Assembly (NCBI RefSeq): GCF_041245805.1
Contig: NZ_CP162490.1
Location: 5,185,001-5,249,000, forward strand
Direction of reading: 5' to 3'
Origin: Xanthomonas sp. DAR 34887
Lineage (GTDB): Bacteria; Pseudomonadota; Gammaproteobacteria; Xanthomonadales; Xanthomonadaceae
Length of the DNA stretch: 64,000 nucleotides
Below are positions 18,144-28,900 of this stretch, one piece after another; the first letter of the stretch is position 1, and every line of letters starts with the position of its first letter. Below the pieces are notes generated by a model. That model did not search any database and was not told the DNA's origin. It saw only the letters and a program-made list of their open reading frames with translations. The position numbers were made by a program, and so were the translations under genes.

Positions 18144-18736
18144 CTATTCGCCGCTACATTCCTGCGCGTCTTTGATTTCGACCGGAGCCAGCGTTACGCC
18201 GTCGCTCGTTTCGCTGATCCGGGAGATGGCGAGATGGCAATACTGGCGCGAGAGATCCAGGGCGACCTCGTAGTCCTGGCCTTTTTTTCGGGAACGAAGG
18301 TCGCGCCGAAATCGTCGCAGCCGCGCGAAATGCCGTTTGACCCCGTGGTTTCATAATACGAGGCGTGGATGGCGATGGGCTCGCCGGCAGTGATGGCGTA
18401 TTCGCGATAGAACGCCTTGGCCAGGATGCCGTTGCGCTGTTTGAGGTTGGTGACATTGGGGGTGACCGGCATTCCCAGGGAAATGTTCTTCTTGCTGCCG
18501 AAGGCACCGCCGAAGCCACTGCTGGAGGGCGTTTCGCTTTCAGCATCACCGCCGTAGCACACGGTGTTGCGATAGAACTCCAGGCCAATCGCGGCCTGCC
18601 CGAAAAAGCGGATCCGTGCCTGGTTGTCGGGGTTGACCCGTGCCTGCTCGTCCTCGTCGTCGCCAGCTATGGCCGCGGCTGGACAGGCTGCAGCGAAAAA
18701 TGCGATCAGCAGAAAGAGTTTGGGGAGGAGTTCCAT
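18144..18736 (-). pseudogene. Small exported protein gene with frameshift in an A7 run
   Basis: ATG at 18736 (GAGG 8 bases upstream) begins a signal peptide (MELLPKLFLLIAFF...), then a mature part homologous to the protein at 15793-16395. As read, the frame ends at 18194 with 180 residues and a basic, unrelated tail. At the seven-A run on the minus strand (plus-strand T7 at 18282-18288), moving to the neighbouring frame restores GQDYEVALDLS, a Cys, SDGV and a stop at 18144, matching the paralogue's GQDYEAVLN...Cys...ADGR end. An eighth A would repair the gene. It is either a recent inactivating deletion, a slippage-controlled gene, or a sequencing error. Confidence 0.7.
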
Positions 18737-18949
18737 TCTGGCCTCATCGTGACTTGAGGTAGCGATAGCGGCCGCTGGCGGAGATTCTGAAACTGTTTGA
18801 TCGTGGGCGAAAACGGGATGAGCGTCTGAGATGACCCACGTTTTGCATTGACAGATCAGCGGCTTACAGAAGACCCGGGTGGAAGTGAGCGCGCGCATGG
18901 CGCAGTGTTTGAGGTGACGGAACCAAAAGATGACTGGCGACCATGCGCG

Positions 18950-19364
18950 CACGCCGTCGTCGTAGTTACCTAGTTAGCGGCGACCGGTGAGCTGGGTGAT
19001 CTGGTCCAGCACCAGGCGCTGTTCGTAGAAGCCGTCGCCCAGGCGCTTCATGTCCCCTTCCGGGTCCACGCCGAGCTTGTCCAGCAGGTAGTCGCTGCTG
19101 ATGAAGTTGTCGTAATCGACGAAGCGCGGATCGGTCTCGATCAGATAGCGGCGGCCGGGGCCGCTGCTGCGGCTGGCGTTGACGCCGTCCAGGCCGGTGG
19201 CGGCGCGGCCCAGCGCGTTGACGCTGGTGCCGTTGGCGCCGACCAGGCGGTACAGCCCACCGATCGGCAGCACGATGTTGCCCAGCGGGGCGCCAATGCC
19301 GCCGACCACTTGCTGCACATTGCCGGTGCCTGGGTCGATCTGCTGGCGCTGGCCATGCACAGGC
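18950..19364 (-). pseudogene. Decayed fragment duplicating an internal part of fhaB
   Basis: The translation 19360-18974 contains GQRQQIDPGTG, VGGIGAPLGNI, PIGGLYRLVG, RRYLIETDPRFVDYDNFISS, DYLLDKLGVDP and RLVLDQITQLTGRR, nearly identical to residues ~3023-3148 of the neighbouring fhaB (24525-24930). The fragment has no start region. Its TAC codon after GRR has become TAA (18974-18976); beyond the stop, LGNYDDGV still matches and then homology ends. It is therefore a non-functional duplication, lying between the IS remnant and the frameshifted gene, and is evidence of past rearrangement at the 3' side of the haemagglutinin locus. Confidence 0.85.
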
Positions 19365-19396
19365 CGCCAGAACCAAGATCTAGTTCAAACGGGTAT

Positions 19397-19690
19397 TTAC
19401 TCCGGCCCTGATATTGGCAACCACCGCTGGGTTTGCTGATAGACCGCCTTCCATGGCGGAAACTCATGAGGAATCAAGCGCCGGGGCGCCCCGGCTCGCT
19501 CCATCCAGCGCAATACATTGAACATCAAGCGCAGGTCGTACTTGCGCTTCCGTGCCTGCGGACCCATCAGCGTCAAGTAGGGCGCCGCGAAGGCCCATTC
19601 TTCATCGGATACGTCAGTTGGGTAGGGGTGTGGTAGCTTCATCCGCTTACGACAGTCGCGTGAGCTCCAAGTTCGTAACACGCTCTAAGC
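19397..19690 (-). mobile_element. Truncated IS5-type insertion sequence (transposase N-terminus)
   Basis: The frame from ATG 19642 encodes a transposase N-terminus: YPTDVSDEEWAFAAPYL, RKYDLRLMFNVLRWMERAG, PRRLIPHEFPPWKAVYQQTQRW. This is the DUF4096-like start typical of IS5/IS1031-group transposases. After about 77 residues the homology stops and the frame closes at 19397, so the catalytic DDE part and the right end are missing. The left end is probably near 19690, just upstream of the toxin-immunity candidate. Nothing here could transpose by itself. Confidence 0.8.
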
Positions 19691-19705
19691 TCGCCCATCT
19701 AAATG

Positions 19706-19993
19706 CTAAATATTTATTCTTCTATCTTCTAGCTGTGAAAATATAAATTCAATTCCTTCCAGCATATTTTCCACATCTTTTCTTAAAGAAATATTTTTTG
19801 CTTCGATTAAATTTAAGACGAAGGTATACTGCCTGTCGCCTCTCTCGCCATCAATTTTTATAATAAAAAATCCTTTGTATTTCAAGGAAATTGACTTCAT
19901 CACCCAAAGGAAGTCATCAATAGCCAGCTCGTCAATTGGCAGCAACCCTAAATACTCGGAATATTTATTGGCACGCTCACGATCAGAAATCAT
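19706..19993 (-). CDS. Candidate CdiI-type immunity protein for the FhaB/CdiA C-terminal toxin
   Basis: This small soluble protein (95 residues, no signal peptide, many charged residues) is encoded by a strikingly AT-rich gene. Its ATG overlaps the stop of the giant exoprotein gene (ATGA), the classic position of an immunity gene in contact-dependent inhibition systems. Visible features are a helical start (ERANKYSEYLGLLPIDELAIDDFLWVMK by pattern), a beta-strand pair (KGFFIIKIDG, QYTFVLNLIEA) and a helical end. I recognise no family, and it does not resemble the Phd antitoxin that neutralises phage Doc. The immunity role is inferred from position, size, overlap and shared base composition with the toxin-coding end. 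Confidence 0.65.
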   Translation of the reverse strand: MISDRERANKYSEYLGLLPIDELAIDDFLWVMKSISLKYKGFFIIKIDGERGDRQYTFVLNLIEAKNISLRKDVENMLEGIEFIFSQLEDRRINI

Positions 19994-22900
19994 TTCAGCC
20001 CTCTTAACGCTTTCGCAATGTCTTCGACTTTCGTCAACTCACCCGTAGCAACCTTGTCAACCACACTCCATATTACTTCCTGCGGAGGACCATCGACTCC
20101 GTTTCTGACGATCAACTGCTCCGCAACCTCAACAGCAGTTCTCTTATTCCCATTGTCAAATAGATGCCCGCCAGCAATGTCCCTAATTATAGACCCTACT
20201 TTGTTATAAAATCCATCATAATTCGAGGAATTCGCCAAGACCGTATCAACTTCTCGAAAAGATATTGTGCCACCAAAAGACGAGTTTATGGATGCGATTT
20301 CGTCCGCATTTATGCCAACCTTAAATCCTCCGGAACTTGAAGCCACCGCTGTTTTAAGTGCGGTTTTTTCGACGGCGTCTTCAATAACCTGCGCAGCCTT
20401 TCTCTCTGCAGTACCCGCGGCACCACCGACGCCATGCCCGCCCATTACATCAGCAGCAGCAATATCTATTGCACCAATCCCCACCCCGTTGCACGCGATG
20501 GGGTTGCTGAGACACGCGGTGACCACAACGGGAGTCGCCACTACGGCGACCGCAGTCCCACCACCAATCACAAGCCCTGCGGCTGGAACCGCTAGCACCC
20601 CTCGACCAGACGACCCTATCTGTGTCTGCGCAAACGTCAGTAACTCGGAGTTGTAGTACTCCTGCAACGTATCCTTACGAACGCCGGCCTGATAAAGACT
20701 GTTATAGACAGTGAGGAAACTGTCTGGACTAGAAGCCAGCTCGTTTCCATACAAGTGGAAGTCGTTGTATTCGGCATCCGTCGCCTTGAACGCTTGGCCC
20801 CAGGAGTAATGGTTGGTATTGGTGTTGAGGAAACTCAGTGCACTCTCATCAACGTTGGTGTTGCCAATAAGCCCGTTGATTTTTGCGTCGACTCGCGCAG
20901 CCGCCTCCACCGTTAGGCGACGCGTCGCTTCCTCTTCGCTGATTCCTTCCTGCAACGCAAATGTCGGGGCATTCTGGCGAATCCATGTGACCTCGTCCGG
21001 GTGCAACTGCCGATTGAATTGATCGCCCGCCAGCGCCGTGTTTGCTCCTTCTTGCCCGCCCAACACGCCGCCGATCGCCGCGCTGCCAAGCTCCATTAGG
21101 ACGTTGTAGGTCTCCTTGTCCGTCACTCCGTGGGCGACCAGATAGTCCGACATCGCGCTCTTGGCTGCCTCAGCGCCAGCGGCGGCGGCGGCTCCTTGCA
21201 GCGCGCTTTCACCGCCCAGTGCGGCAATGGCGGCGCCCGCCAGGCCATGGAGCAGTATCTTGTTCGCCCCCCCGTCACTCCACGATTCGAGACGCACCTG
21301 CGCTGCTTTCCTAGACTCTTCGTCCGTGGCATCTAGCAAGTCCTGCTGTGCCTTGCGCTGCATCACGGACGCAACATCGCCCGCCACTCGGAACCCGACC
21401 TCGCTGGCAATCGCAGCCAATTCCTTCTGCTCTGCCAACTTCTTATCGTCGAAGATCTCTTTCAGACCGGACTGCTGCAATTCGGTGGCATTGCGATCCA
21501 AGCCCGACAGCGCTGCGGTATCGCCATTACGTACTTCCACCGTGCCGGCGGCAATGTCGCTCTTGGTAGTGCTACTGCTATTGTCATCACTGTTGCCCAG
21601 CAGGCTCAGTGCGGTGCGTGCGCCAACGCTGAGTGCGGTGCTGTTGGTGCCTGCGCCCACGGCTATGCCGCTGCTCTTGTAATCGGCTTGGTTCTTCAGA
21701 TCCTCCACGGTCAGGCTGTCGGTAGACAGGCGATTCAGCCATGCATCCGCCGTGCTGGCGATGGCGCCACCGATCAGGTGCGTGTCGCCGCCGACCTCGA
21801 TGTCGAACCCACCGTTGCCGGCCTGGATGCCGCTCTGCTCCTTGACGCTGGTGTAGTTGCTGTTGACTTTCTGCTGGCTGTAGCTGGCGCTGCTGCCGCT
21901 GAACCCATAGACCAACGTGACGCCGGCCTGCTGCTGCTTGCTCTTGTAGTCGTTGGTGTCCTGCTCGCTCTGGATCAGCAGGTCCCCGCCAACCTTGGCC
22001 AGCACCGTGTCGCCGATCGCCTGTGCACCCTTGATCGTGGTGTCGTTGCCGCTGGCCAAGGTCAGCGTGTCCTTGGCCGTCACGACGCTTTCGGTGTGCA
22101 ACTCGCTGTTGCCCTTGGTGCTACCCTTGCCGGCATAGGCGCTCAGGTAGAAGCCGGTGGTGGTGCCGACGCTCACACCGATCTCGCCGCCGCCGTTCTT
22201 GTTCTCCGATTTGCTGGTACTGGTTTCCTCGTTGCTCAGCAGGTTGAGATTGTTGGCCGCCGCTAGCGTGACGTTCTGGCCGTTGATCTCGCTGCCGATC
22301 ACATCGAGGTCGCCGTCAGTAGCGGCGATGGTGACCTTGCCGTCGCTGAGGATGCGGCTACCACCGGTGGTTTCCTCGTGCATGGTCGTCTTGCTGGACG
22401 CGCTGCTGGCACCGAGGGCGATCTTCAAGCTGACGGCGTCCTGGCCACTGCTGGTCGGCGGTGCTTGGTAGGCGCTTATTGCATCGCTGACGGCGTATGC
22501 GGTCTTGGCCGCATAGAGCGCCTTGAGGCGGTCGTCTTCTACTTCCGATCCGCGTTTGGTCGCGTTGTACGCCGCTTGGACTGCCTCGACCGCTGCACCG
22601 GTCAGCCCCAGCGTAAGACCCGCACTCTGCTGTTTGGACGTCTGCACCGTGTCCACGCGGTTCTCGGCCGCGGCGATCGTCACTTCCTTGCCGACGATGG
22701 CCGTGCCGGTCTTGCTCAGCACGTCGCTGCCGGTGATCGACACCGCGTTGCCGGCGGTCATCGTCACCGAGCCGTCGGTGCTGCCGACCAGGCTGCCGCT
22801 GTTGGTGATTTCGGTGGCGTCGAGCGTGTCGGTCTTCTTGCTGGCGCCCAGCGTCACGCTGAAGCCGCCGCCGCTGTACAGGCCGGTCTTCTTGACCTTC

Positions 22901-25900
22901 TTGTCGTGTTCTTCGCTGTGCTCGTTCTGCGCGGTCTCCAGGGTCAGGTTGTTGCCAGCGGCAATCACCACATCGTTCGTCGCTGCAACCTGCGCGCCTT
23001 GCGACAGCAGGTCGTTGCCGGCGGCAAGCTGCACGCTGTCGCCGCTGAGCGTGGTGACCACTGCGGTGCTGTCGTGCCACTCGTCATGCGTGGTCGTGGT
23101 CTTGCTGGACAGGAAGCCCTTTTTCTTCTTCTGCATGTCCTGTTCGGCATCGTGCTGCTCCTGCACGGCGAGCAGGTTGACGTCGTTGCCGGCGGCCACG
23201 GACACGCTGCCGGTGTCGGTGTAGACCTTGGCCGCGGTGAGATCCACGTCGTGGCCGGCCTGCAGGGCGATGTCACTGCCTGCCGTGAACTCGGTGCCGT
23301 GGACGGTTTCGTCGGTGGTACTGGTGGTCTGCTTGAAGCGCTTGCGCGTTTCCAGCGTGTCGCTGCTGTCCACCGTGGTCAGCGTGGTGCTGTTGATGTC
23401 GTTGCCGGCGACCACCGCCAGGCCCTTGCCCGCGTCGAGCTTGGCCGCGACCAGGTTGACGTCGTTGCCGGCGCTGAGGATCAGGTTGCCGCCGGCGGTG
23501 AGCGCTTGCCGGTCCAGGTCCTGGGTGGTGGTGGTCGTGGTGACCTTGGTCTTGCCCTGGCGGGTGTGATCGGTGGTCGTGGTGCTCTCGCCCAGTACCG
23601 ACTCGACGTTGAGGTCGTGTCCTGCCGCGGCGATCAGGTCGCCGCCGGCCTTCACTTCGGCCTGGCGAATGGTGATGTCGTTGCCGGCCGCCAGTTGCAG
23701 GCTGCCGTCGGTGACGATGCTGGTGCGCACCGTGGCTTTGCCTTTGGCATCCGTGACCGGGGTCAGCGACAGGTCGTGACCGGCCTGCAGTGCGGCGTCG
23801 CCGCGAGCGGTGATCGCTACGCCGTGCAGTTGCAGATCGTTGCCGGCGAGCAGCGACAGGTCGTTGCCGGTGGCGATCGTGGTTGCCGCGCCGTCACGGA
23901 TGAAACCGCGCTCTTGCGAGCTTGCCGTCGGCTGCAGCACCAGGTTGTTGCCGGCCTGCAGCGCGGCGCTGTTTCCGGCCTGCACGGTGGCGCCGGTAAG
24001 GGTCAGGTCGTGGCCGGCACTGATCAGGAGATTGCGGTCCGCACTGATGCCGGAGCCCGTGTTCAGCGCGCCGCCGCTGGTGCTGCTGAGCAGGTCGTGG
24101 CCGGCGCTCAGCAGCACGTCGCGGCCGACGATTTGGCCGCCGAGGTTGAGCAGGTCCTGCTGCGCCTGCAAGGCCACCGTGCCGGTGGCGGCGATACGGC
24201 CCTGGTTGAGCAGGGTGCCGGCGGTGGCGCTGACGTTGACACCGCTGATCGTGCCGCTGTTGTTCAGGCCTGCGGTAGCGTTGAGGGAGACGTCGCCGTT
24301 GTCGCTGGCAAGCAAGGCGCCGTCGCTGCGTAGGGTCAGCGCCGTGCTGGACGACAGGTAGACCACCGGCACCAGCACCTTCTGGCCCTGGTACTCCTGT
24401 TCGACCATCCACACGATGTCGTGGGTCAGCGCGGCGACCTGTTCGGCGGTCAATGCAACGCCAACATCCAGGTGCAGCGCACCAGCCTCGGCCACGCCGC
24501 CGTCCAGCAGCGCACGGTACTGCGCCACGCCATCGTCGTAGTTGCCCAGGTAGCGACGGCCGGTCAGCTGGGTGATCTGGTCCAGCACCAGGCGCTGTTC
24601 GTAGAAGCCGTCGCCCAGCCGGGTCTGGGTCCACTGCGGATCCACGCCGAGCTTGTCGAGCAGATAGTCGCTGCTGATGAAGTTGTCGTAATCGACGAAG
24701 CGCGGATCGGTCTCGATCAGGTAGCGGCGACCGGGGCCGGCGTTGAGGTTGGCGTTGACGCCGCCCAGGCCGTTGGCGGCGCGGCCTAGCGCGCTGACGC
24801 TGGCGCCGGTGGTGCCGACCAGCCGATACAGACCGCCGATCGGCAGGGTGATGTTGCCCAGCGGGGCGCCGATGCCGCCAACCACCTGCGGCACGGTGCC
24901 GGTGCCGGGATCGATCTGCTGGCGCTGGCCGGCGACGTTGCTGCCGGCCAGCACTGCCTGCGCGCCACCGGTTTGAATCTGACTGCGCGTGGCATCGCCG
25001 CTACCGGCAAGCGTTGCCTCTACGCCTTGCGCCTGAACATCGACCGCGGATGTCTCGGCACTTTTCACCAGCGCGGCCTCACCGTCGGCGATGCGGATCG
25101 GGCCGATGCTGGCACTAACGGTGCGGTTGTTGACCGTTGCGCCGCCTGCAGCCGTGGCGGTCTGCGCCTGCACGGCTTTATTGCCGACGCCGCTGGCACT
25201 TTGCGCACTGCGGCGGTTCAGTGCCGTACCTTGGCTGGCGTTGAACGCGGCGCCGCCGATGCTGCGGCCGTCGCTGCCGACGGCGCCGTTGCTGATGGTG
25301 GCTCCGTTTATCGACACGCCTTGGCCGCCGGTCATGTTGGCGGCTAGGGCGATATAGGCACTATCCGTGGTGCCGGAGCCGACGACGGATACCGCCGTCC
25401 CACCGATGTTGCCGCCACTGGACTGTTCTTCCGCGTCCTCGGCACTACACGCCATTTTCCCTGGAGGAGGCGTGCAGCCGCCTTGACGTACGCCGGCCGT
25501 GTATTCCTTGTCGGTGTAGTTGAACCGCTGGTTCAGCGCGAGCGCCTGATTGAGCACGTTCTCGTTGCCTCCGATCATGTCGTCGGCCAAGCCAGAGACA
25601 CCGCGCTGGTTGATCCACAGCGCGCCTGCCGCTGCGATCGTCGAGGCAGTGTTGGTGACGCTGCCGGACAATGCGATGTTCCCGCCCGCCGCGATGCGGC
25701 CTTCGGCGCTGGCGCTGGTCACTCTTTCCTTTTGCTGTGCGTCGAAGGTGCGGAAAACGCCGAGATTGTGGCCGTGATAATTGGCCGGCTCCGGATCGTT
25801 GCGAAGCTCTTGCTCCGGCATCGTCTGGTTCGCAGCAGCGCGCTCGTCGGCCGACACTTGCGAGGTGGCGGTGGTGATCGTCCGCCGCCGGTTATTGAGC

Positions 25901-28900
25901 TGATTGGCCGCAATCAGGATGCTGCCATCGGCCTCGATGCTGCCGGACAGGTTGTTGACCACGCCGGTGCGCGCGGTGAGCGTGCCGCTGCCGTCGCGCG
26001 CGCCGCCGATGGCGATGTTGCCGAGGCTGAAGATTCTGGCGTCGCGGTTGAGCAACTGGTCACGGACCACCAGGGTCATGCCGTTGGTGGCGCCGATCAA
26101 CGCCGAGCCGTAGGCCGCGTTGTCGGTGGCGCTGCCCAGGTCGGCGCCGTTGACCAGGGTGCCGGTGTCCACCAGCACGTTGCCGCCGACCAGGCTGCCG
26201 GTATTGGTGATGCTGCCGGAGGTGAGCTGCAGGGTGTTGCTGGCGGAAATGTCGCCGGCGTTGTCGATCGTCCCGCCGGCATTCAACTGGGTATTGCCCG
26301 ACTGCATCGTCGCGCCGGCGCGGTTGCTGATGTTGTTGGCGGTCACGCTCAGGCTGCGCCCGGCCTTCAGCGCGGAGGCGTTGGCCAGGTTGCCGCCGAC
26401 GTTGAGGCGGAAGTCGCCGTTGCTGGTGATGTCGGCGCCGGCCGTGTGGGTGTAGTCGCCACGCACGGTCAGGTCGAGCAGGTTCTGCGCGAGGATGTTG
26501 CCGGCGCCGTCGAAGCCGACGGTATCGATGACCACGTCGCCGGCACCGCCGACGCTGCTGCCGGCACCGATGCGGCCGCCGCTGTTGCTCAGGCTCTGCA
26601 GGGACAGACGCACCGCCTGCTCGGCCTTGATCGTGCCGCCGCGGTTATCGAGCGTGGCGCCGGCGCGCTGCAGCAGGAACGTATTGCCCGCGTAGATGTT
26701 GCCGCGCTGGTTGTCGAACGCGTTGGTGTTGGCGACGAGATCGCCACCGGCGACCAGCTGGCCGTCGCTGTTGACCACGCTGGCGGCATCGAGCACGACG
26801 CTGCCGCGTCCGCCCAGGCTGCCGCCGGCGTTGCGCAGTTCGCCGCCGGTGCTGAGCTGGGTCAGGCCGCCGCCGTTGTTGGCGATGCTGCCCTGGCTGT
26901 TGTCGATGCGGCCGCCGGAGACGGTCATCGCGTTGCCGCTGTCGAGCTGGCCGCCGCTGTTGAGCAGCGCGCCGGTGACCGCGACGTTGAGATCGCGGCC
27001 GCTGCCGATGCGCCCGCCCTGGTGGTTGTCGAGCTGGCCGCGCGCGGCCAGCGCCAGGTCGCGTCCGGCCTGGACAGTACCGGCGCTGTTGCTGACGTTT
27101 TCCGCGCCGACGGTGGCGTCGGTGCTGGCACCGAGCAGGCCGCTATCGTTGTTCAAGGTGTGCGCGATGTCGGCGCGCAGATCGCCGCCGATCCCACCAC
27201 TAGCGACGGCCTGCAGCGTGCCGCTGCGGTTGTCGAGACTGTCGGCGCGCACGGTCAGGGTGCCACCGGCGGCCTGCAGTACGCCGCTGCGGTTGTCGAG
27301 TGCGCCGCCGAGCTGGGCATTGAGGCCGCGTGCCGACACGCTGCCGCCGACATTGCTCAGGCTGGTCGCGGTCAACGAGGCGTCGCCGGCAGCGGCGATC
27401 GCACCGTTCTGGTTGTCGATGCCGGCATTGGCGCCGAGTTGCAGCTGGCCCTGGCTGAGGATGCGGCCGCCGGCATTGGCGACGGTGCCGCCGATGTTCA
27501 GCGTGGCCGTGCCGTTGCCGGCGTGTTCGATGCGGCCCTGGGCGTTGTTCAAGGACGCGGCGCTGAGGTTCAGGTCCTGGCCGTTGGTGGCCAGCTTGCC
27601 GTTGCTATTGTCGAGCGCGCCGGTGAGGGCGATGCGGGTCTGCCCGGTGCCGCTCTGCACCAGCGTGCCGCCGTTGTTGCTCAACGACGCTGCGCCCAGA
27701 TCCAGGCGCGCGGCCTGCATTTGTCCGCCGACGCCGTTGAGCGTGCCGTTGTCGACGCTGCCGCCGGCGCGCACGGTCAGCAGGCCGCCAGCGAGCAGAT
27801 CGGCGCCGCGATGATCCAGCCCGTTGCTCGCGGTCAGGCTGGCGTCGCCGCCAACGCGGGTGGTGCTGCCGGCCAGGTCGAGTTGGGTGGCCTGCGCGGT
27901 GAGATTGCCGGCGGCGATCAGTTTGCCGCTGGCGCTCAGGGTGCGGTCGGCGTGCAGGTCCAGCGCACCGCTGCCGCCGAGACTGCCGTCGCTGCGCACA
28001 CCGGCCGCGGCGACGCCGCCGATGGCGATGTCGCCTGCGCGCAGGCTCAGGTTGCCGCTGGACAGGGTCTGCCCGGCGTTGTCGATGCGTTGCGCCTGCA
28101 AGGCGATGTCGCTGCCGTTGACGGTGCCGCGCTGGAGCAGTGCGGCGTCGCTGGTCAGCGCGAGCTGGGTGGCCGATAGCGTGCCGGCCACGGTCAGGTC
28201 GCCGTGCGACTGCAGTTGCAACGTGGTGGCGGCGCTGAGCGCGCCGCTCTGCGACAGCGCGCCGCCGGCTTGCGCACTGAACGCACCCGCCGCGGCCAGG
28301 GTGCCGCTCAGACTCAGGTCGCCCCGGCTGATCAGTGCGACGTCGCCGCTTTCGCTGCCGAGCTGGCCGCTGCTGGCGACGCTGGCCGCTTCCACGCGCA
28401 GCGCGCTGCCGGCGATCAGGTCGCCGCGATTGTCGACGGCGCCGCTGGCGGTCAGGCCCAGGCGCTGCAGGCCATAGCTCTGCCCGGTCTGCTGCAGCGA
28501 ACCGACGTCCAACTGCAGGCGCTGGCGCGCACGCAGCGCGCCGGTGTTGTTCAGTGCACCACTGACGGTCAGGGTCGCATCGCCCTGCGCGGCGAGCAGG
28601 CTATTGGTGGCGTTGTCGACGCTGGCCGCGGTCAGCGTCAGATCGGTGCCGGCCACGACCTGCGCGGCATTGCTCAGTGCACCGCCGGCATTCACGTTCA
28701 ACGTCGTCGCGGCCTGGGCGATGCCGGCGAGCGCGAGAGCGCCGCTGCTGCTCAGCGCCAGCGTGGTGCCGGCATCCAGCGTGCCCTGGCTGTCGATGCG
28801 CGCGCCGGTCAGCGCGATCGCGCCGGCGCTGTGCAGTACGGCTTGGCTGCCGGTGCGCAATGCCGCGCCCGCGCTCAACGACACGACCTGGCCGGCATTG

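Noticed and set aside
18737..18949. Possible coding sequence upstream of the frameshifted gene
   Set aside because: The in-frame extension (with HLKHCAMRALTS) has no homologous pattern and no ribosome site; the ATG at 18736 starts the signal peptide.
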